Shown here piece by piece: positions 1-13,285 of a stretch of DNA of 34,117 nucleotides; positions within the stretch are counted from its first letter, which is position 1, and every line of letters starts with the position of its first letter. The position numbers and the translations under genes are program-made. The notes beneath the pieces were generated by a model. That model searched no databases. It saw only the letters and a program-made list of their open reading frames with translations, and was not told the DNA's origin. Where the stretch lies: the NCBI RefSeq assembly GCF_003935715.1, contig NZ_RHPP01000031.1, positions 1 through 34,117 of the forward strand, read 5' to 3'. This stretch comes from Stenotrophomonas sp. 278. Its GTDB lineage: Bacteria; Pseudomonadota; Gammaproteobacteria; Xanthomonadales; Xanthomonadaceae.

Positions 1-101
1 CTGGCCGCCTGCGCGGCAGGCACCAGGCCCAGCCCGGACAGGGTCAGGCCGGTGCCGGCCAGCTGCAGGAAGGAACGGCGGGAATGCACGGTCGATGACA
101 T
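1..101 (-). CDS. Tat-signal exported protein, N-terminal fragment
   Basis: Only the first 33 codons lie in the window; the gene continues past base 1. Reading starts at the ATG at 101 and gives a twin-arginine signal: S-R-R-S-F-L-Q-L at residues 7-14, then a hydrophobic stretch rich in Gly, Leu and Ala ending in an A-Q-A type signal peptidase site near residue 31. Such proteins are folded in the cytoplasm and exported by TatABC. No mature sequence is visible, so the function cannot be named. The gene is divergent from ligA, with 143 bases between the two starts. No strong Shine-Dalgarno sequence is seen before the ATG. Confidence 0.6.
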   Translation of the reverse strand, partial: MSSTVHSRRSFLQLAGTGLTLSGLGLVPAAQAA

Positions 102-211
102 GGGGCAAACACCGAAGGCAGGACAATTCCCGCATGCTGGCACTGCGCGTAAGCGTCGACAAGCAGCCGGGTCCATGCGGCCTGCGGGTGGCCGGCGGCA
201 GGCGCACCGCC

Positions 212-2707
<2,496 letters not shown>

Positions 2708-2709
2708 CA

Positions 2710-2740
2710 GCCACGGCAGCCGGGCAGAGCCCGGCTCTAC
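2710..2740 (-). repeat. GTAG palindrome (SMAG-like), single inverted copy
   Basis: A copy of the window's main repeat, ending in CTCTAC when read on the plus strand. The stem is AGCCGGGC/GCCCGGCT around a short AGA-type centre. It begins three bases after the ligA stop and ends just before the AGGG ribosome-binding site of the next gene, filling the ligA/GNAT gap. The hairpin could modulate readthrough or mRNA stability between the two genes. Confidence 0.85.
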
Positions 2741-2751
2741 AGGGAATGACC

Positions 2752-3237
2752 ATGCAGACTGCGCCGCTCGACTTCCGCGTTGCCACCGTTGCCGACACCG
2801 AACAGGTGGTCGCGCTGATGCGCGACTTCTATGCCGAAGACCATCTGGACTTCGATGAGGCGCGCGTGCGTCGCGCACTGGATGCGTTGTTGACCGATCC
2901 ACGCAACGGTGAGGTCCTGCTGTGGTTGAACGAAGCAGGCGAGGTTGTCGGGCATGCGGCGCTGGCGATGGGCTTCAGCCTGGAGCAGGGCGGTCATTTC
3001 GTACTGCTGGATGAGCTCTACCTCAGCCATGCCGCGCGCGGTCGCGGGCGTGGCAAGCAGGCGCTGGCGATCCTGGAGCAGCGGGCCAATGCGCGCGGCG
3101 TGGAACGGATGCGGCTGGAGGTGAACCACCACAACGAACTGGCGCGGCGGCTGTACCTGGCCACCGGCTACGTGGACGAAACGCGTGGGCTGCTGTCGCT
3201 GCCGCTGGCCGAACGTCTGCGGGACGCACGCGGATGA
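2752..3237 (+). CDS. GNAT family N-acetyltransferase
   Basis: A 161-residue single-domain GNAT protein, expected to transfer an acetyl group from acetyl-CoA to an amine. The acetyl-CoA pyrophosphate-binding loop R-G-R-G-R-G-K (residues 96-102) follows the beta-4 strand L-L-D-E-L-Y-L, and a C-terminal N-x-x-A-x-x-L-Y-x-x-x-G-Y signature closes the fold. The ATG at 2752 is preferred because AGGG at 2741-2744 stands 7 bases upstream; the in-frame ATG at 2746 is too close to that site. The stop overlaps the epmA start by 4 bases (ATGA), so the two are translationally coupled. The substrate cannot be read from sequence. Confidence 0.9.
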   Translation: MQTAPLDFRVATVADTEQVVALMRDFYAEDHLDFDEARVRRALDALLTDPRNGEVLLWLNEAGEVVGHAALAMGFSLEQGGHFVLLDELYLSHAARGRGRGKQALAILEQRANARGVERMRLEVNHHNELARRLYLATGYVDETRGLLSLPLAERLRDARG

Positions 3238-4178
3238 TCGCCTCGCTGCGCCAGCGCGCCGCATTGAATGCGCTGATCCGGAGCTTCTTCGCCGAACGCG
3301 ATGTGCTGGAAGTGGAGACGCCGATCCTGTCGGTGGCCGGCAACACCGAGCCCAACATCGACAGCTTCCAGACCCGTTTCAGTGGCCACGTCAGCGCCGG
3401 AAGCGCGCTGCGCTGGCTGCGCACGTCGCCGGAATATCCGCTCAAGCGGCTGCTGGCCGCGGGGGTAGGTGACTGCTATGAGCTGGGCCGGGTGTTCCGC
3501 AACGGCGAAGCCGGCGGTCGTCACAATCCCGAGTTCACCATGCTCGAGTGGTACCGGGTCGGCTGGAACCATCATCAGCTGGTGGAGGAAACGGTTGCGC
3601 TGGTCCGCGCCGCGCTCGCCCTGGTGGGGCGCGAGGCCTCGCTGACCGTCATCGACTACCGCAGCCTGTACCGGCAGCAGGTCGGCGTGGATCCGTTCGA
3701 GGCGACCCTCGAGCAGCTGCAGGGGCCACTGGCGGATGTGCGCATCGACGCCGATGGCCTGACCCGCGACGACTGGCTGGACCTGCTGATGACCCACTGC
3801 ATCCAGCCGTATTTCCGCGATGACACCCTGACCGTGGTGCATGACTGGCCGGCCAGCCAGGCCGCGCTGGCCCGGATCCGCCCGGGCACTCCGCCTTTGG
3901 CCGAACGCTTCGAGCTGTACCTGGGCGCGGTGGAACTGGCCAACGGCTATCACGAACTGAGCGACGCCGATGAACAGCGCGCCCGTTTCATGCGCGACCA
4001 TGCCGTGCGCACCGCCCGTGACGCGGTGCTGCCAGCCCTGGACGAACACCTGCTGGCCGCCTTGCCGGCGTTGCCTGACTGCGCCGGCGTGGCTGTGGGC
4101 GTGGACCGCCTGCTGATGGCGATGAACCGTACCGGGCGGATTGCCGACGTGCTCGCCTTCGATTTCGCGCATGCCTGA
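3234..4178 (+). CDS. epmA: EF-P--(R)-beta-lysine ligase EpmA (GenX/PoxA)
   Basis: A lysyl-tRNA-synthetase paralogue lacking the anticodon-binding domain. In the known pathway it adenylates (R)-beta-lysine and attaches it to the conserved lysine of elongation factor P, which relieves ribosome stalling at proline runs. The 314 residues contain class II synthetase motif 1 near the N-terminus (E-V-E-T-P-I-L), motif 2 around residues 84-107 (G-R-V-F-R-N-G-E then H-N-P-E-F-T-M-L-E-W) and motif 3 near the C-terminus (G-V-D-R-L-L-M, about 289-295). The length is close to the 325 residues of the E. coli enzyme. It overlaps the upstream GNAT gene by 4 bases. The partner EpmB and EF-P are not in the window. 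Confidence 0.95.
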   Translation: MIASLRQRAALNALIRSFFAERDVLEVETPILSVAGNTEPNIDSFQTRFSGHVSAGSALRWLRTSPEYPLKRLLAAGVGDCYELGRVFRNGEAGGRHNPEFTMLEWYRVGWNHHQLVEETVALVRAALALVGREASLTVIDYRSLYRQQVGVDPFEATLEQLQGPLADVRIDADGLTRDDWLDLLMTHCIQPYFRDDTLTVVHDWPASQAALARIRPGTPPLAERFELYLGAVELANGYHELSDADEQRARFMRDHAVRTARDAVLPALDEHLLAALPALPDCAGVAVGVDRLLMAMNRTGRIADVLAFDFAHA

Positions 4179-4276
4179 GGTGTTCACGACGTCGCACCTT
4201 GCGCGGTCTTCACGATGATGCTCTGATCACACCCGATGTTGGAAGGTGGCGATGTGCCAGGACTGTGGCGGCGGGG

Positions 4277-5029
4277 ATGGAGTTGATGAAGCTGGGTGTT
4301 GCTGCCGTACCGTCGTCATCGCTGCGGTGGACCTGGTCATGGCTGGGACTGGCGCTGTGCGCCGGCCTATTGCCTGATCGTGTCGCCGCTGCTGAAACCG
4401 GATACGCCGGGCAGGTGGTGCGCTGCGAATCGAAGGACATGGGCTGGGTGCATTGCGACATGCCGGTCGAGCACGGTGTCGAACTGGTCCGTCAGCTGTC
4501 CGACAACAGCTGTGTGCGCGGCTCTGAATGGGGCACTGACCGTTCCGGCGTCTGGGTCACGCTGGGCTGCCGCGCCGAGTTCCGCGCACGCCTGCCCGCA
4601 GGCGCGCCCTCGCTGGGCGAGCGCAAGGTGCGCCGGGTGGTCCGTTGCGAATCCAGCGGCCGCCCACAGAACTGTCCGGTCATGCTGCAGGGCGCGCCGG
4701 TACGTCTGCTGCGCCAGCTGTCGTCCATGCCGTGCCGGGAAGGCCACAGCTGGGGCGCAAAGCGCAATGAGATATGGGTGACCCGCGGCTGCCAGGGCGA
4801 CTTCGAAGTCGGCGCGGAAGACGGCAGCGGCTTCGTCAACGTGCCGCGCGTGGTGGTGTGTGAGTCGCGCTCGCGGCAACGGCGCTTCTGCGGGGCCGGC
4901 ATCAGCCAGGGCGCACAGTTGCGCAAACAGCTCTCCGGCAGCCCTTGCGAAGAAGGGCGCAGCTGGGGCTGGGACGCCCGTGGGGTCTGGGTCGACAATG
5001 GCTGTCGCGCCGAGTTTCTGGTGAATTGA
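4277..5029 (+). CDS. secreted DUF3011 triple-repeat protein
   Basis: A 250-residue exported protein with three tandem copies of the DUF3011 motif at about 47-102, 121-176 and 192-249. Each copy reads V-V-x-C-E-S ... C ... (L/V)-R-Q-L-S ... C ... W-G ... W-V-x-x-G-C-x-(A/G)-(E/D)-F and carries four cysteines (C50, C60, C79, C98; C124, C133, C153, C172; C195, C205, C224, C243), suggesting two disulfides per repeat in the periplasm. A signal peptide (hydrophobic [11 protein letters not shown], then R-V-A-A-A) ends near residue 39. The start could be 4277 or the ATG at 4286; ribosome-binding sites are poor for both. The function of the family is unknown. It stands between epmA and mtnA with no overlap. 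Confidence 0.85.
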   Translation: MELMKLGVAAVPSSSLRWTWSWLGLALCAGLLPDRVAAAETGYAGQVVRCESKDMGWVHCDMPVEHGVELVRQLSDNSCVRGSEWGTDRSGVWVTLGCRAEFRARLPAGAPSLGERKVRRVVRCESSGRPQNCPVMLQGAPVRLLRQLSSMPCREGHSWGAKRNEIWVTRGCQGDFEVGAEDGSGFVNVPRVVVCESRSRQRRFCGAGISQGAQLRKQLSGSPCEEGRSWGWDARGVWVDNGCRAEFLVN

Positions 5030-5049
5030 GCCGGCGTTACAATGGGGGC

Positions 5050-6111
5050 ATGAACGCATCCCCCGATATCGATTACGCCCGCTACGACCACATCCGGCCG
5101 ATCCTGTGGACCGGTGATTCCCTGCAGCTGCTCGACCAGCGCAAGCTGCCGTTCGTGGTGGAACATGTGGAATGCCGTACCAGCGACGAGGTGGCGGCCG
5201 CCATTCATGCCTTGACCGTGCGCGGTGCGCCGGCCATCGGCATCGCTGCGGCGTGGGGCGTGGTGCTGGCGGCCCGCGAGGTGCAGGCCGATGACGGTGC
5301 CGACGCATTGGCCAGGCTGGAGCCGGCGCTGCAGCGTCTGAATGCGTCGCGGCCCACCGCCGTGAACCTGGCCTGGGCGCTGGCCCGCATGCGTCGCGCG
5401 CTGCAGCCGGCGGGCAGCGACTGGCGCGACGTACTGGCGCGCGAGGCACAGGCCATCGCCGACGAGGATCTGGCGGCCAACCGTCACATGGGGGCGTTGG
5501 GGGCCGGGTTGATCGACGCCGGCAGCGGCGTGCTCACCCACTGCAACACCGGTTCGCTGGCCACTGCGGGGTTCGGTACCGCGCTCGGCGTGATCCGTGC
5601 CGGCATGGCCCAGCACCGCATCGCCAAGGTGTTTGCCGGTGAAACCCGGCCGTGGTTGCAGGGTGCCCGCCTGACCGTATGGGAACTGCAGCAGGACGGC
5701 ATTGATGCCACCCTGATCGCCGACTCGGCCGCCTCGCACCTGATGAAGACCGGTGCCGTGCAGTGGGTGATCGTCGGTGCCGACCGCATCTGTGCCAATG
5801 GCGACACCGCCAACAAGATCGGCACCTACCAGCTGGCCATTGCCGCCCGCCACCACGGGGTCAAGTTCATGGTCGTGGCCCCGTCCTCCACGGTGGACAT
5901 GGACACCGCCGACGGCGAGCAGATCGAGATCGAACAGCGCGATCCGGGCGAACTGTACGGTGTTGGCGGCAGCCGCACGGTGGCCGAGGGCATTGCCGCC
6001 TGGAACCCGGTGTTCGACGTCACCCCGGGTGAGCTGATCGACGCCATCGTGACCGAGAAGGGGGTCATTCTCAATCCGACCGTGGCCAACATGCAGGCCG
6101 CGTTCGGTTGA
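5050..6111 (+). CDS. mtnA: S-methyl-5-thioribose-1-phosphate isomerase MtnA
   Basis: Converts methylthioribose-1-phosphate to methylthioribulose-1-phosphate in the methionine salvage pathway. The 353-residue protein has the eIF2B-like isomerase fold signatures: [10 protein letters not shown] near residue 60, the catalytic cysteine in [10 protein letters not shown] (C165) and the catalytic aspartate in V-G-A-D-R-I (D245), followed by N-K-I-G-T-Y. The ATG at 5050 is chosen over in-frame upstream codons because the family homology begins here and the open frame upstream overlaps the preceding gene. It is 20 bases downstream of the DUF3011 gene and is followed by a hairpin terminator before gyrA. 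Other salvage genes are not in the window. Confidence 0.95.
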   Translation: MNASPDIDYARYDHIRPILWTGDSLQLLDQRKLPFVVEHVECRTSDEVAAAIHALTVRGAPAIGIAAAWGVVLAAREVQADDGADALARLEPALQRLNASRPTAVNLAWALARMRRALQPAGSDWRDVLAREAQAIADEDLAANRHMGALGAGLIDAGSGVLTHCNTGSLATAGFGTALGVIRAGMAQHRIAKVFAGETRPWLQGARLTVWELQQDGIDATLIADSAASHLMKTGAVQWVIVGADRICANGDTANKIGTYQLAIAARHHGVKFMVVAPSSTVDMDTADGEQIEIEQRDPGELYGVGGSRTVAEGIAAWNPVFDVTPGELIDAIVTEKGVILNPTVANMQAAFG

Positions 6112-6144
6112 CGGAGCCGCACGGCCAGCCCGTGCCGCCGCACG

Positions 6145-6176
6145 GTAGGTACCGACCGTTGGTCGGTACGCTTTTT
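6145..6176 (+). terminator. GTAG-headed hairpin acting as a terminator after mtnA
   Basis: GTAG at 6145-6148 is followed by a perfect 9-bp stem (GTACCGACC, loop GTT, GGTCGGTAC; 6149-6169) and then GC plus a run of five T (6172-6176). This is the layout of a rho-independent terminator on the plus strand. The GTAG head and GTT loop are shared with the element at 9134, so it also looks like a member of a second GTAG-palindrome subfamily. Confidence 0.7.
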
Positions 6177-6249
6177 CGGAATCCCTGTAAGTCTCTGATT
6201 TATTCCGGTAAAACCCCCATAAGCCCGGGCAAAAAAACCCCCGTTGTGG

Positions 6250-6255
6250 TAGCAT
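6250..6255 (+). promoter_or_regulatory. possible extended -10 element for gyrA
   Basis: TGGTAGCAT places an extended-type -10 (TAGCAT) 85 bases before the gyrA ATG, in a stretch that is AT-rich by local standards (A and C tracts at 6211-6245). No convincing -35 is seen 17 bases upstream. Weak prediction. Confidence 0.25.
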
Positions 6256-6339
6256 CCATCGGTTAATCGAGATTCCCTCGCGGCCGCCCCAAAAAGGCAT
6301 CCGCGTCGGACTGGACCGCTACCAGACAACGGAACCCGA

Positions 6340-9054
<2,715 letters not shown>

Positions 9055-9077
9055 TCTACGACCCCGCATGCTGTAAC

Positions 9078-9111
9078 GCAAAACGCCGGCCAATGGTCGG
9101 CGTTTTGCTTT
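9078..9111 (+). terminator. rho-independent terminator of gyrA
   Basis: Arms at 9078-9091 and 9095-9108 pair over 14 positions with one G-U, around an AAT loop. The A-rich left arm and T-rich right arm (GTTTTGC followed by TTT) make it a likely bidirectional-looking intrinsic terminator, 23 bases after the gyrA stop. Confidence 0.85.
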
Positions 9112-9133
9112 CAACGTCCGCGCGCTGAACCCG

Positions 9134-9155
9134 GTAGCGCCGGCCGTTGGCCGGC
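9134..9155 (+). repeat. GTAG palindrome, GTT-loop subtype
   Basis: GTAG at 9134-9137, then the stem GCCGGCC (9139-9145), loop GTT and GGCCGGC (9149-9155). It has the same head and loop as the element at 6145 but different stem bases and no T run. It lies in the 5' region of gcd. Confidence 0.6.
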
Positions 9156-9293
9156 CCTCAGGAGGCCCTGCCACGTTCGACGCAGTCCAAAAAACGCAAA
9201 ACATTCACGCCCTCTTTGGCATAAGCCCAACAAGGAGCGCCAAGGCGGGGAGGCCGGGCGATCCAAGGTTCTGCCGTACCGGGGAGAGCACCG

Positions 9294-11708
9294 ATGTCCG
9301 CCGCACCGCCGTCCGAAACGTCCCGACCGCCCACGCCGCGCCATCCGCTGGTCACGGTGCTGTCGTTGCTGTTCATCCTGCTTGGCCTGGTGCTGGGCGG
9401 CCTCGGCATGTGGCTGTTCCAGCTAGGCGGTTCCCCCTACTACGTGCTGGCGGGCTCAGGGCTGCTGGTCAGCGGCGTGTTGCTCTGGACCAACCGCGCC
9501 ATAGGCGCGTGGCTGTTCTTCGCCGTGTTCATCGCCACCGTCTTCTGGACCGCCTGGGAATCGGGCAGCGACTACTGGCGCTGGCTGCCACGCATAGGCG
9601 CATTCGCCGTGCTGGCATTCGTGCTCGCGCTGCTGCTGCCCACGCTGCGCGATTCCGTCCCACCCCGGGCGTCCCGCACTGCAGCCGGCGTTCTCGGCTT
9701 GGGGCTGGTGCTGCTGGTTGGGTTGGCGTTCGCGTCCCACGGCGAAATCACTGGCGACCAGGCCTTCCCCGAGGCCGCACCCAGCGCCGGCCTGGCTCCC
9801 ACCCGCGAGGTGAGTGCACAACCCGCTGACGACCCCGCTGCCGCCGACTGGACCGCTTGGGGCCGCAGCAATGCCGGTACCCGCTACTCACCGCTGCAGC
9901 AGATCACGCCGGAAAACGTCGCCCAGCTCGCCCCGGCCTGGGAATTCCGCACCGGTGATCGGCCGCGCCGGCGCTGGGGCGCGGAGACCACGCCCTTGAA
10001 GGTCGGCGACACGCTGTACCTGTGCAGTGCGCGCAACCAGCTGATCGCACTGAATGCCGCTACCGGCGCGTTGCGCTGGCGGTTCGACCCGAAGGTCCGT
10101 GACACCGCCATTCCCTCCACCACGGCCTGCCGCGGCGTGGCCTACTACGAGGTGCCCGCCGCGCCGCAGGTCGATCCGCTGTTGTCTGACGTGGCGGCTG
10201 ATCTGGCCGTGCCGGTGACACTTCCCGCCGAGGACGGCGGGGTCGTCAGCACGTCCAGCCGCGCACCGTGCGCGGCGCGCATCATCGAGGGCACGCTGGA
10301 CGGTCGACTGGTGGCCGTGGACGCCGCCAGCGGTCGACCCTGCGCGCAGTTCGGCAACAACGGCCAGGTCGACATCACCCTCGGCATGGGCGAGGTGGTG
10401 CCAGGGCAGGTTGCCATCATCGCGCCGCCGACGATTGCCCGCGGGCTGATCATCACCGGTCACCAAGGGCTGCAGCGGGCCGATGGCAGCGCGCCCTCTG
10501 GCGTGATCCAGGCGTTTGACGCGCAGAGTGGCAAGCTCCGGTGGGCGTGGGACCTCGGTGACCCGGAACGTACCAACCGCCCACCGCAGGGAAATACGTA
10601 CACGCCCGGCACGCCGCGTCTGTTGACGACGGCCACCAGCGATGAGCAGCTGGGACTGGTGTATCTGCCGCTGGGCGATGCCGTCGCCGCCGAAGGCAAC
10701 GTTCGCATGGCCACGTCGCTGGTGGCGCTGGATGCCAGCACCGGCAAACCGGCGTGGACGTTGCAGGCGGCTCCGGGCGACGCCTGGAACGATGACCTCG
10801 TGGCCCAGGCCTCGCTGGTGGATTTCCCCACCGCCGCCGGCAAGGTGCCCGCGCTGGTGTTGCCGACGCGGCAAGGCGACCTGTACATGCTGGACCGGCG
10901 CACCGGTCAGCGGCTCGACCCGCCAGCGGCGGCCGTACCGGCGTCGGTGAGCGGCGCGCTGAAGCGTACCCATACGCTCGACGAGCGTGACATGTGGGGC
11001 CTGACCCCGCTCGACCAGCTGGTCTGCCGCATCCAGTTCAGGCGCGCCGCGCAGGCCGGCGCGCACACTCGCATTGCCTATCCCGGCCAGCACGGTGGCG
11101 TGGACTGGGGCGGGGTGGCCGTTGATCCGCGCCACGGCGTGATCGTCTCGAACTACACCGATCTGCCGGACTACCTTCGAAAGGGCGCGCAGGCGGACAG
11201 CGGTCTGGCCGGCTGGCTGAGCGGCGCGCCGTTCTCCGGTGCCGGTGCGCAGGGGACGGCAGGCGATAGCTGGCGCAGCAACGCCGGTTGGCGATTGTTG
11301 TTGACCGGACTGTCGTGCAAGCAACCGCCCTATGGTGGGTTGCGCGCTGTCGAGCTGCGCAGCGGTGCCTTGCTGTGGGACAGGCCGTTTGGAAGCGCGC
11401 GCGGCCTCGGGCCGTTCGGACTGCGTTCGCACCTGCCCATCGAGATCGGCGCGCCCAACGCGGGCGGGGCGGTGGTCACTGCCGGTGGACTGATCTTCAT
11501 CGCGGCCGCCAATGACGATCTGCTACGAGCGATTGATCTGAAAACCGGGAAGGAACTCTGGCGCACCACCTTACCCGCAGGCGGGCAGGCCACGCCGATG
11601 GTGTACCAGCAGGGCGGTCGCCAATACGTGGTGATCGTGGCGGCGGGTCACCACGCGATGGGAACACCGCGTGGTGATTACGTAATGGCCTACGCGTTAC
11701 CAGAATGA
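9294..11708 (+). CDS. gcd: membrane-bound PQQ-dependent dehydrogenase (glucose dehydrogenase type)
   Basis: An 804-residue inner-membrane quinoprotein that should oxidise a sugar or polyol on the periplasmic side and pass electrons to ubiquinone. The N-terminus (about 20-150) has five hydrophobic segments, as in E. coli Gcd. The remainder is the eight-bladed propeller, opening with W-x-x-W-G-R-S-x-x-G-T-R-Y-S-P-L-x-Q-I. Near the C-terminus it keeps D-M-W-G-x-T-x-x-D-Q-L-V-C-R, C-K-Q-P-x-x-G and P-A-G-G-Q-A-T-P-M-x-Y. The region that in E. coli Gcd reads roughly H-H-D-x-W-D-x-D is P-G-D-A-W-N-D-D here, so substrate choice may differ. GGGGAG lies 8-9 bases before the ATG. No PQQ biosynthesis genes are in the window. 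Confidence 0.85.
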   Translation: MSAAPPSETSRPPTPRHPLVTVLSLLFILLGLVLGGLGMWLFQLGGSPYYVLAGSGLLVSGVLLWTNRAIGAWLFFAVFIATVFWTAWESGSDYWRWLPRIGAFAVLAFVLALLLPTLRDSVPPRASRTAAGVLGLGLVLLVGLAFASHGEITGDQAFPEAAPSAGLAPTREVSAQPADDPAAADWTAWGRSNAGTRYSPLQQITPENVAQLAPAWEFRTGDRPRRRWGAETTPLKVGDTLYLCSARNQLIALNAATGALRWRFDPKVRDTAIPSTTACRGVAYYEVPAAPQVDPLLSDVAADLAVPVTLPAEDGGVVSTSSRAPCAARIIEGTLDGRLVAVDAASGRPCAQFGNNGQVDITLGMGEVVPGQVAIIAPPTIARGLIITGHQGLQRADGSAPSGVIQAFDAQSGKLRWAWDLGDPERTNRPPQGNTYTPGTPRLLTTATSDEQLGLVYLPLGDAVAAEGNVRMATSLVALDASTGKPAWTLQAAPGDAWNDDLVAQASLVDFPTAAGKVPALVLPTRQGDLYMLDRRTGQRLDPPAAAVPASVSGALKRTHTLDERDMWGLTPLDQLVCRIQFRRAAQAGAHTRIAYPGQHGGVDWGGVAVDPRHGVIVSNYTDLPDYLRKGAQADSGLAGWLSGAPFSGAGAQGTAGDSWRSNAGWRLLLTGLSCKQPPYGGLRAVELRSGALLWDRPFGSARGLGPFGLRSHLPIEIGAPNAGGAVVTAGGLIFIAAANDDLLRAIDLKTGKELWRTTLPAGGQATPMVYQQGGRQYVVIVAAGHHAMGTPRGDYVMAYALPE

Positions 11709-11714
11709 CGCAAG

Positions 11715-11735
11715 GCTGCCCGGCTGCTCTTCGCG
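11715..11735 (+). repeat. truncated GTAG palindrome remnant
   Basis: Only the second half of the main repeat (GCTGCCCGGCTGCTCTTCGC plus G) is present, 7 bases after the gcd stop codon. The GTAG head and left stem arm are missing. Confidence 0.6.
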
Positions 11736-11762
11736 CCAAACCCTCAGACAACGGGAAATCCC

Positions 11763-11794
11763 GTAGAGCCGGGCTTGCCCGGCTGCTTTTCGCG
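11763..11794 (+). repeat. GTAG palindrome (SMAG-like), direct copy
   Basis: GTAGAGCCGGGC, TT centre, GCCCGGCT stem arm, then the GCTTTTCGCG tail. Lies between the convergent gcd and aldo/keto reductase genes, in the first of the repeat clusters. Confidence 0.9.
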
Positions 11795-11808
11795 TGAATC
11801 CACGCCCC

Positions 11809-11882
11809 GTAGAGCCGGGCTTGCCCGGCTGCTCTTCGCGTCAAACCCCGCGCCAACGGCAGCCGGGCAAGCCCGGCTCTAC
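11809..11882. repeat. head-to-head pair of GTAG palindromes (REPIN-like)
   Basis: A direct copy at 11809-11840 with the CTCTTCGCG tail faces an inverted copy at 11851-11882 with the CCGTTGGCG-type tail, separated by 10 bases. Both have the TT/AA centre. The CTAC end of one and the GTAG end of the other form the outer boundaries, so the whole can fold as one long hairpin. It sits between convergent genes, where it could end transcription from either side. Beyond it, 11883-11955 holds a degraded half copy and nothing else recognisable. Confidence 0.88.
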
Positions 11883-11955
11883 GAAGCGTCACCGCATCCG
11901 CCAACGGCAGCCGCGCACGTCATTCCCCGCGGCCAACCGCAGCTGGCCAGATCAT

Positions 11956-13104
11956 TCACTTCGGCACCGGCGCATCCGCAGCAATCAACTTCTCCTGCTT
12001 CAACTCCGCCCAGAAGTCAGCCGGAATCGCGATATCCATCGACGCCACATTCGCTTTTACCTGCTCCGGCGTCCGCGCCCCCGGAATGATCGACGACACC
12101 ACTTCCGGCGCATCGGCAAACTGCAACGCCGCCGTGCGCAGATCAATCCCGTGCCGTTCGCACACCGCCGCGATCTTCGCGCGCTTCGCCGGTGCCCATT
12201 CCGGAATCGGGCTGCCATACAGATAGCGCTCGCGCCCGGTCAGATACCCCGCCAGCAGCGGCGAACCCACCATCACCGACACGCCTTTCTCAGCCAGCTT
12301 CGGGAACGTCTCGTGCAGCGTCGCCTCGTGATCCAGAATCGAATACTGGCAGGCCAGCAGCATGATGTCCGGATCGGCCTCGGCCACGGCGCGCAATGCC
12401 GGCTGTGGTCGATTCACGCCAAACCCCCACGCCTTGATCAACCCTTCCTCGCGCATGCGGGTCAGCTCCGGCATCGCACCCTTCGCTGCCTCGGCGAAGC
12501 GCTGCTCCCACGGCATGCCCAGATCTTTGTTCTCCGGCGAAAGATCGTGGATCAGCACGATATCCAGCTGCGAAACGCCCAACCGGTTGAGACTGTCTTC
12601 CACCGAGCGGCGCGTGCCGGCGGCCGAGTAGTCATAGGCGTAGCGGAACGGAGCCGGATCATGCCAGCTGGTCTTCTGCAGCGGCCCGGCAGTGCCGGTC
12701 AACAGGCGACCGGTCTTGCTCGACAGCGTGTAATCGGCAGCGGGATGGTTGTGCAGTTCGCGACCCATGCGCCGTTCGCTTAGCCCCAGCCCGTACCACG
12801 GCGAGGTGTCAAAGGTGCGCACGCCGGCGGCCCAAGCCGCCGCCATGGTCGCGTGTGCAGCCTCGTCGGTGGTCGGAGCCAGGCTGCCGCCTAGTGGCGC
12901 GCCGCCCAGGCCCAGCCGGGTCAGGGGCCGGTAACGGCCCCCGGGACGGGGTGCGTTGGTGGCCAGCGCGGTATTGGCACGTGGCGTCCCGCGCGTGGGC
13001 AACACGCTGCCCGGGGCAGGAGAGGTCTGTGCCAGCAAAGGTGAAGCCGCGGCAAGCGCGGCACCAGCCGCGGCGAGAGTGAGGAAATTGCGTCGTGAGG
13101 TCAC
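11956..13104 (-). CDS. Tat-exported aldo/keto reductase
   Basis: A 382-residue NAD(P)-dependent oxidoreductase of the aldo/keto reductase superfamily with a twin-arginine signal (S-R-R-N-F-L-T-L, residues 3-10, then an Ala-rich core to about 26), so probably periplasmic. The catalytic tetrad is visible as D99, Y104, K130 and H186 (F-D-T-S-P-W-Y; S-S-K-T-G; L-I-H-D-L), within a TIM-barrel sequence that begins around residue 60 (L-G-L-G-G-A-P-L-G). The overall pattern is closest to the D-threo-aldose 1-dehydrogenase/pyridoxal dehydrogenase-like branch; the substrate is unknown. The start is GTG at 13104, with GGAG 6 bases upstream. It faces gcd tail to tail. Export of an NAD(P) enzyme implies Tat transport with cofactor bound. 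Confidence 0.85.
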   Translation of the reverse strand: MTSRRNFLTLAAAGAALAAASPLLAQTSPAPGSVLPTRGTPRANTALATNAPRPGGRYRPLTRLGLGGAPLGGSLAPTTDEAAHATMAAAWAAGVRTFDTSPWYGLGLSERRMGRELHNHPAADYTLSSKTGRLLTGTAGPLQKTSWHDPAPFRYAYDYSAAGTRRSVEDSLNRLGVSQLDIVLIHDLSPENKDLGMPWEQRFAEAAKGAMPELTRMREEGLIKAWGFGVNRPQPALRAVAEADPDIMLLACQYSILDHEATLHETFPKLAEKGVSVMVGSPLLAGYLTGRERYLYGSPIPEWAPAKRAKIAAVCERHGIDLRTAALQFADAPEVVSSIIPGARTPEQVKANVASMDIAIPADFWAELKQEKLIAADAPVPK

Positions 13105-13209
13105 GTCGGTCTCCGGTGGGGGATGGCGGGCGGATGTCTCGCAATGTCTCCTCTACCCTAACCGAGCCCATGTAAACGCCATGGAAGCACCCCGTGACCA
13201 CGCGGTGCT

Positions 13210-13285
13210 GTAGAGCCGGGCTCTGCCCGGCTGCTCTTCGCGTCAGACACCTCTCAAACAGCAGCCGGGCAGAGCCCGGCTCTAC
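13210..13285. repeat. head-to-head pair of GTAG palindromes (REPIN-like)
   Basis: A direct copy at 13210-13242 and an inverted copy at 13261-13285, both with the TCT/AGA centre, separated by 18 bases. The inverted copy overlaps the stop codon of the DUF3037 gene: its GTAG supplies the TAG at 13284-13282. The pair lies between that gene and the aldo/keto reductase on the same strand. Confidence 0.9.

Noticed and set aside
2746-2748. ATG at 2746 as the start of the GNAT gene
   Set aside because: It is only one base from the AGGG ribosome-binding site; the ATG six bases later has proper spacing.
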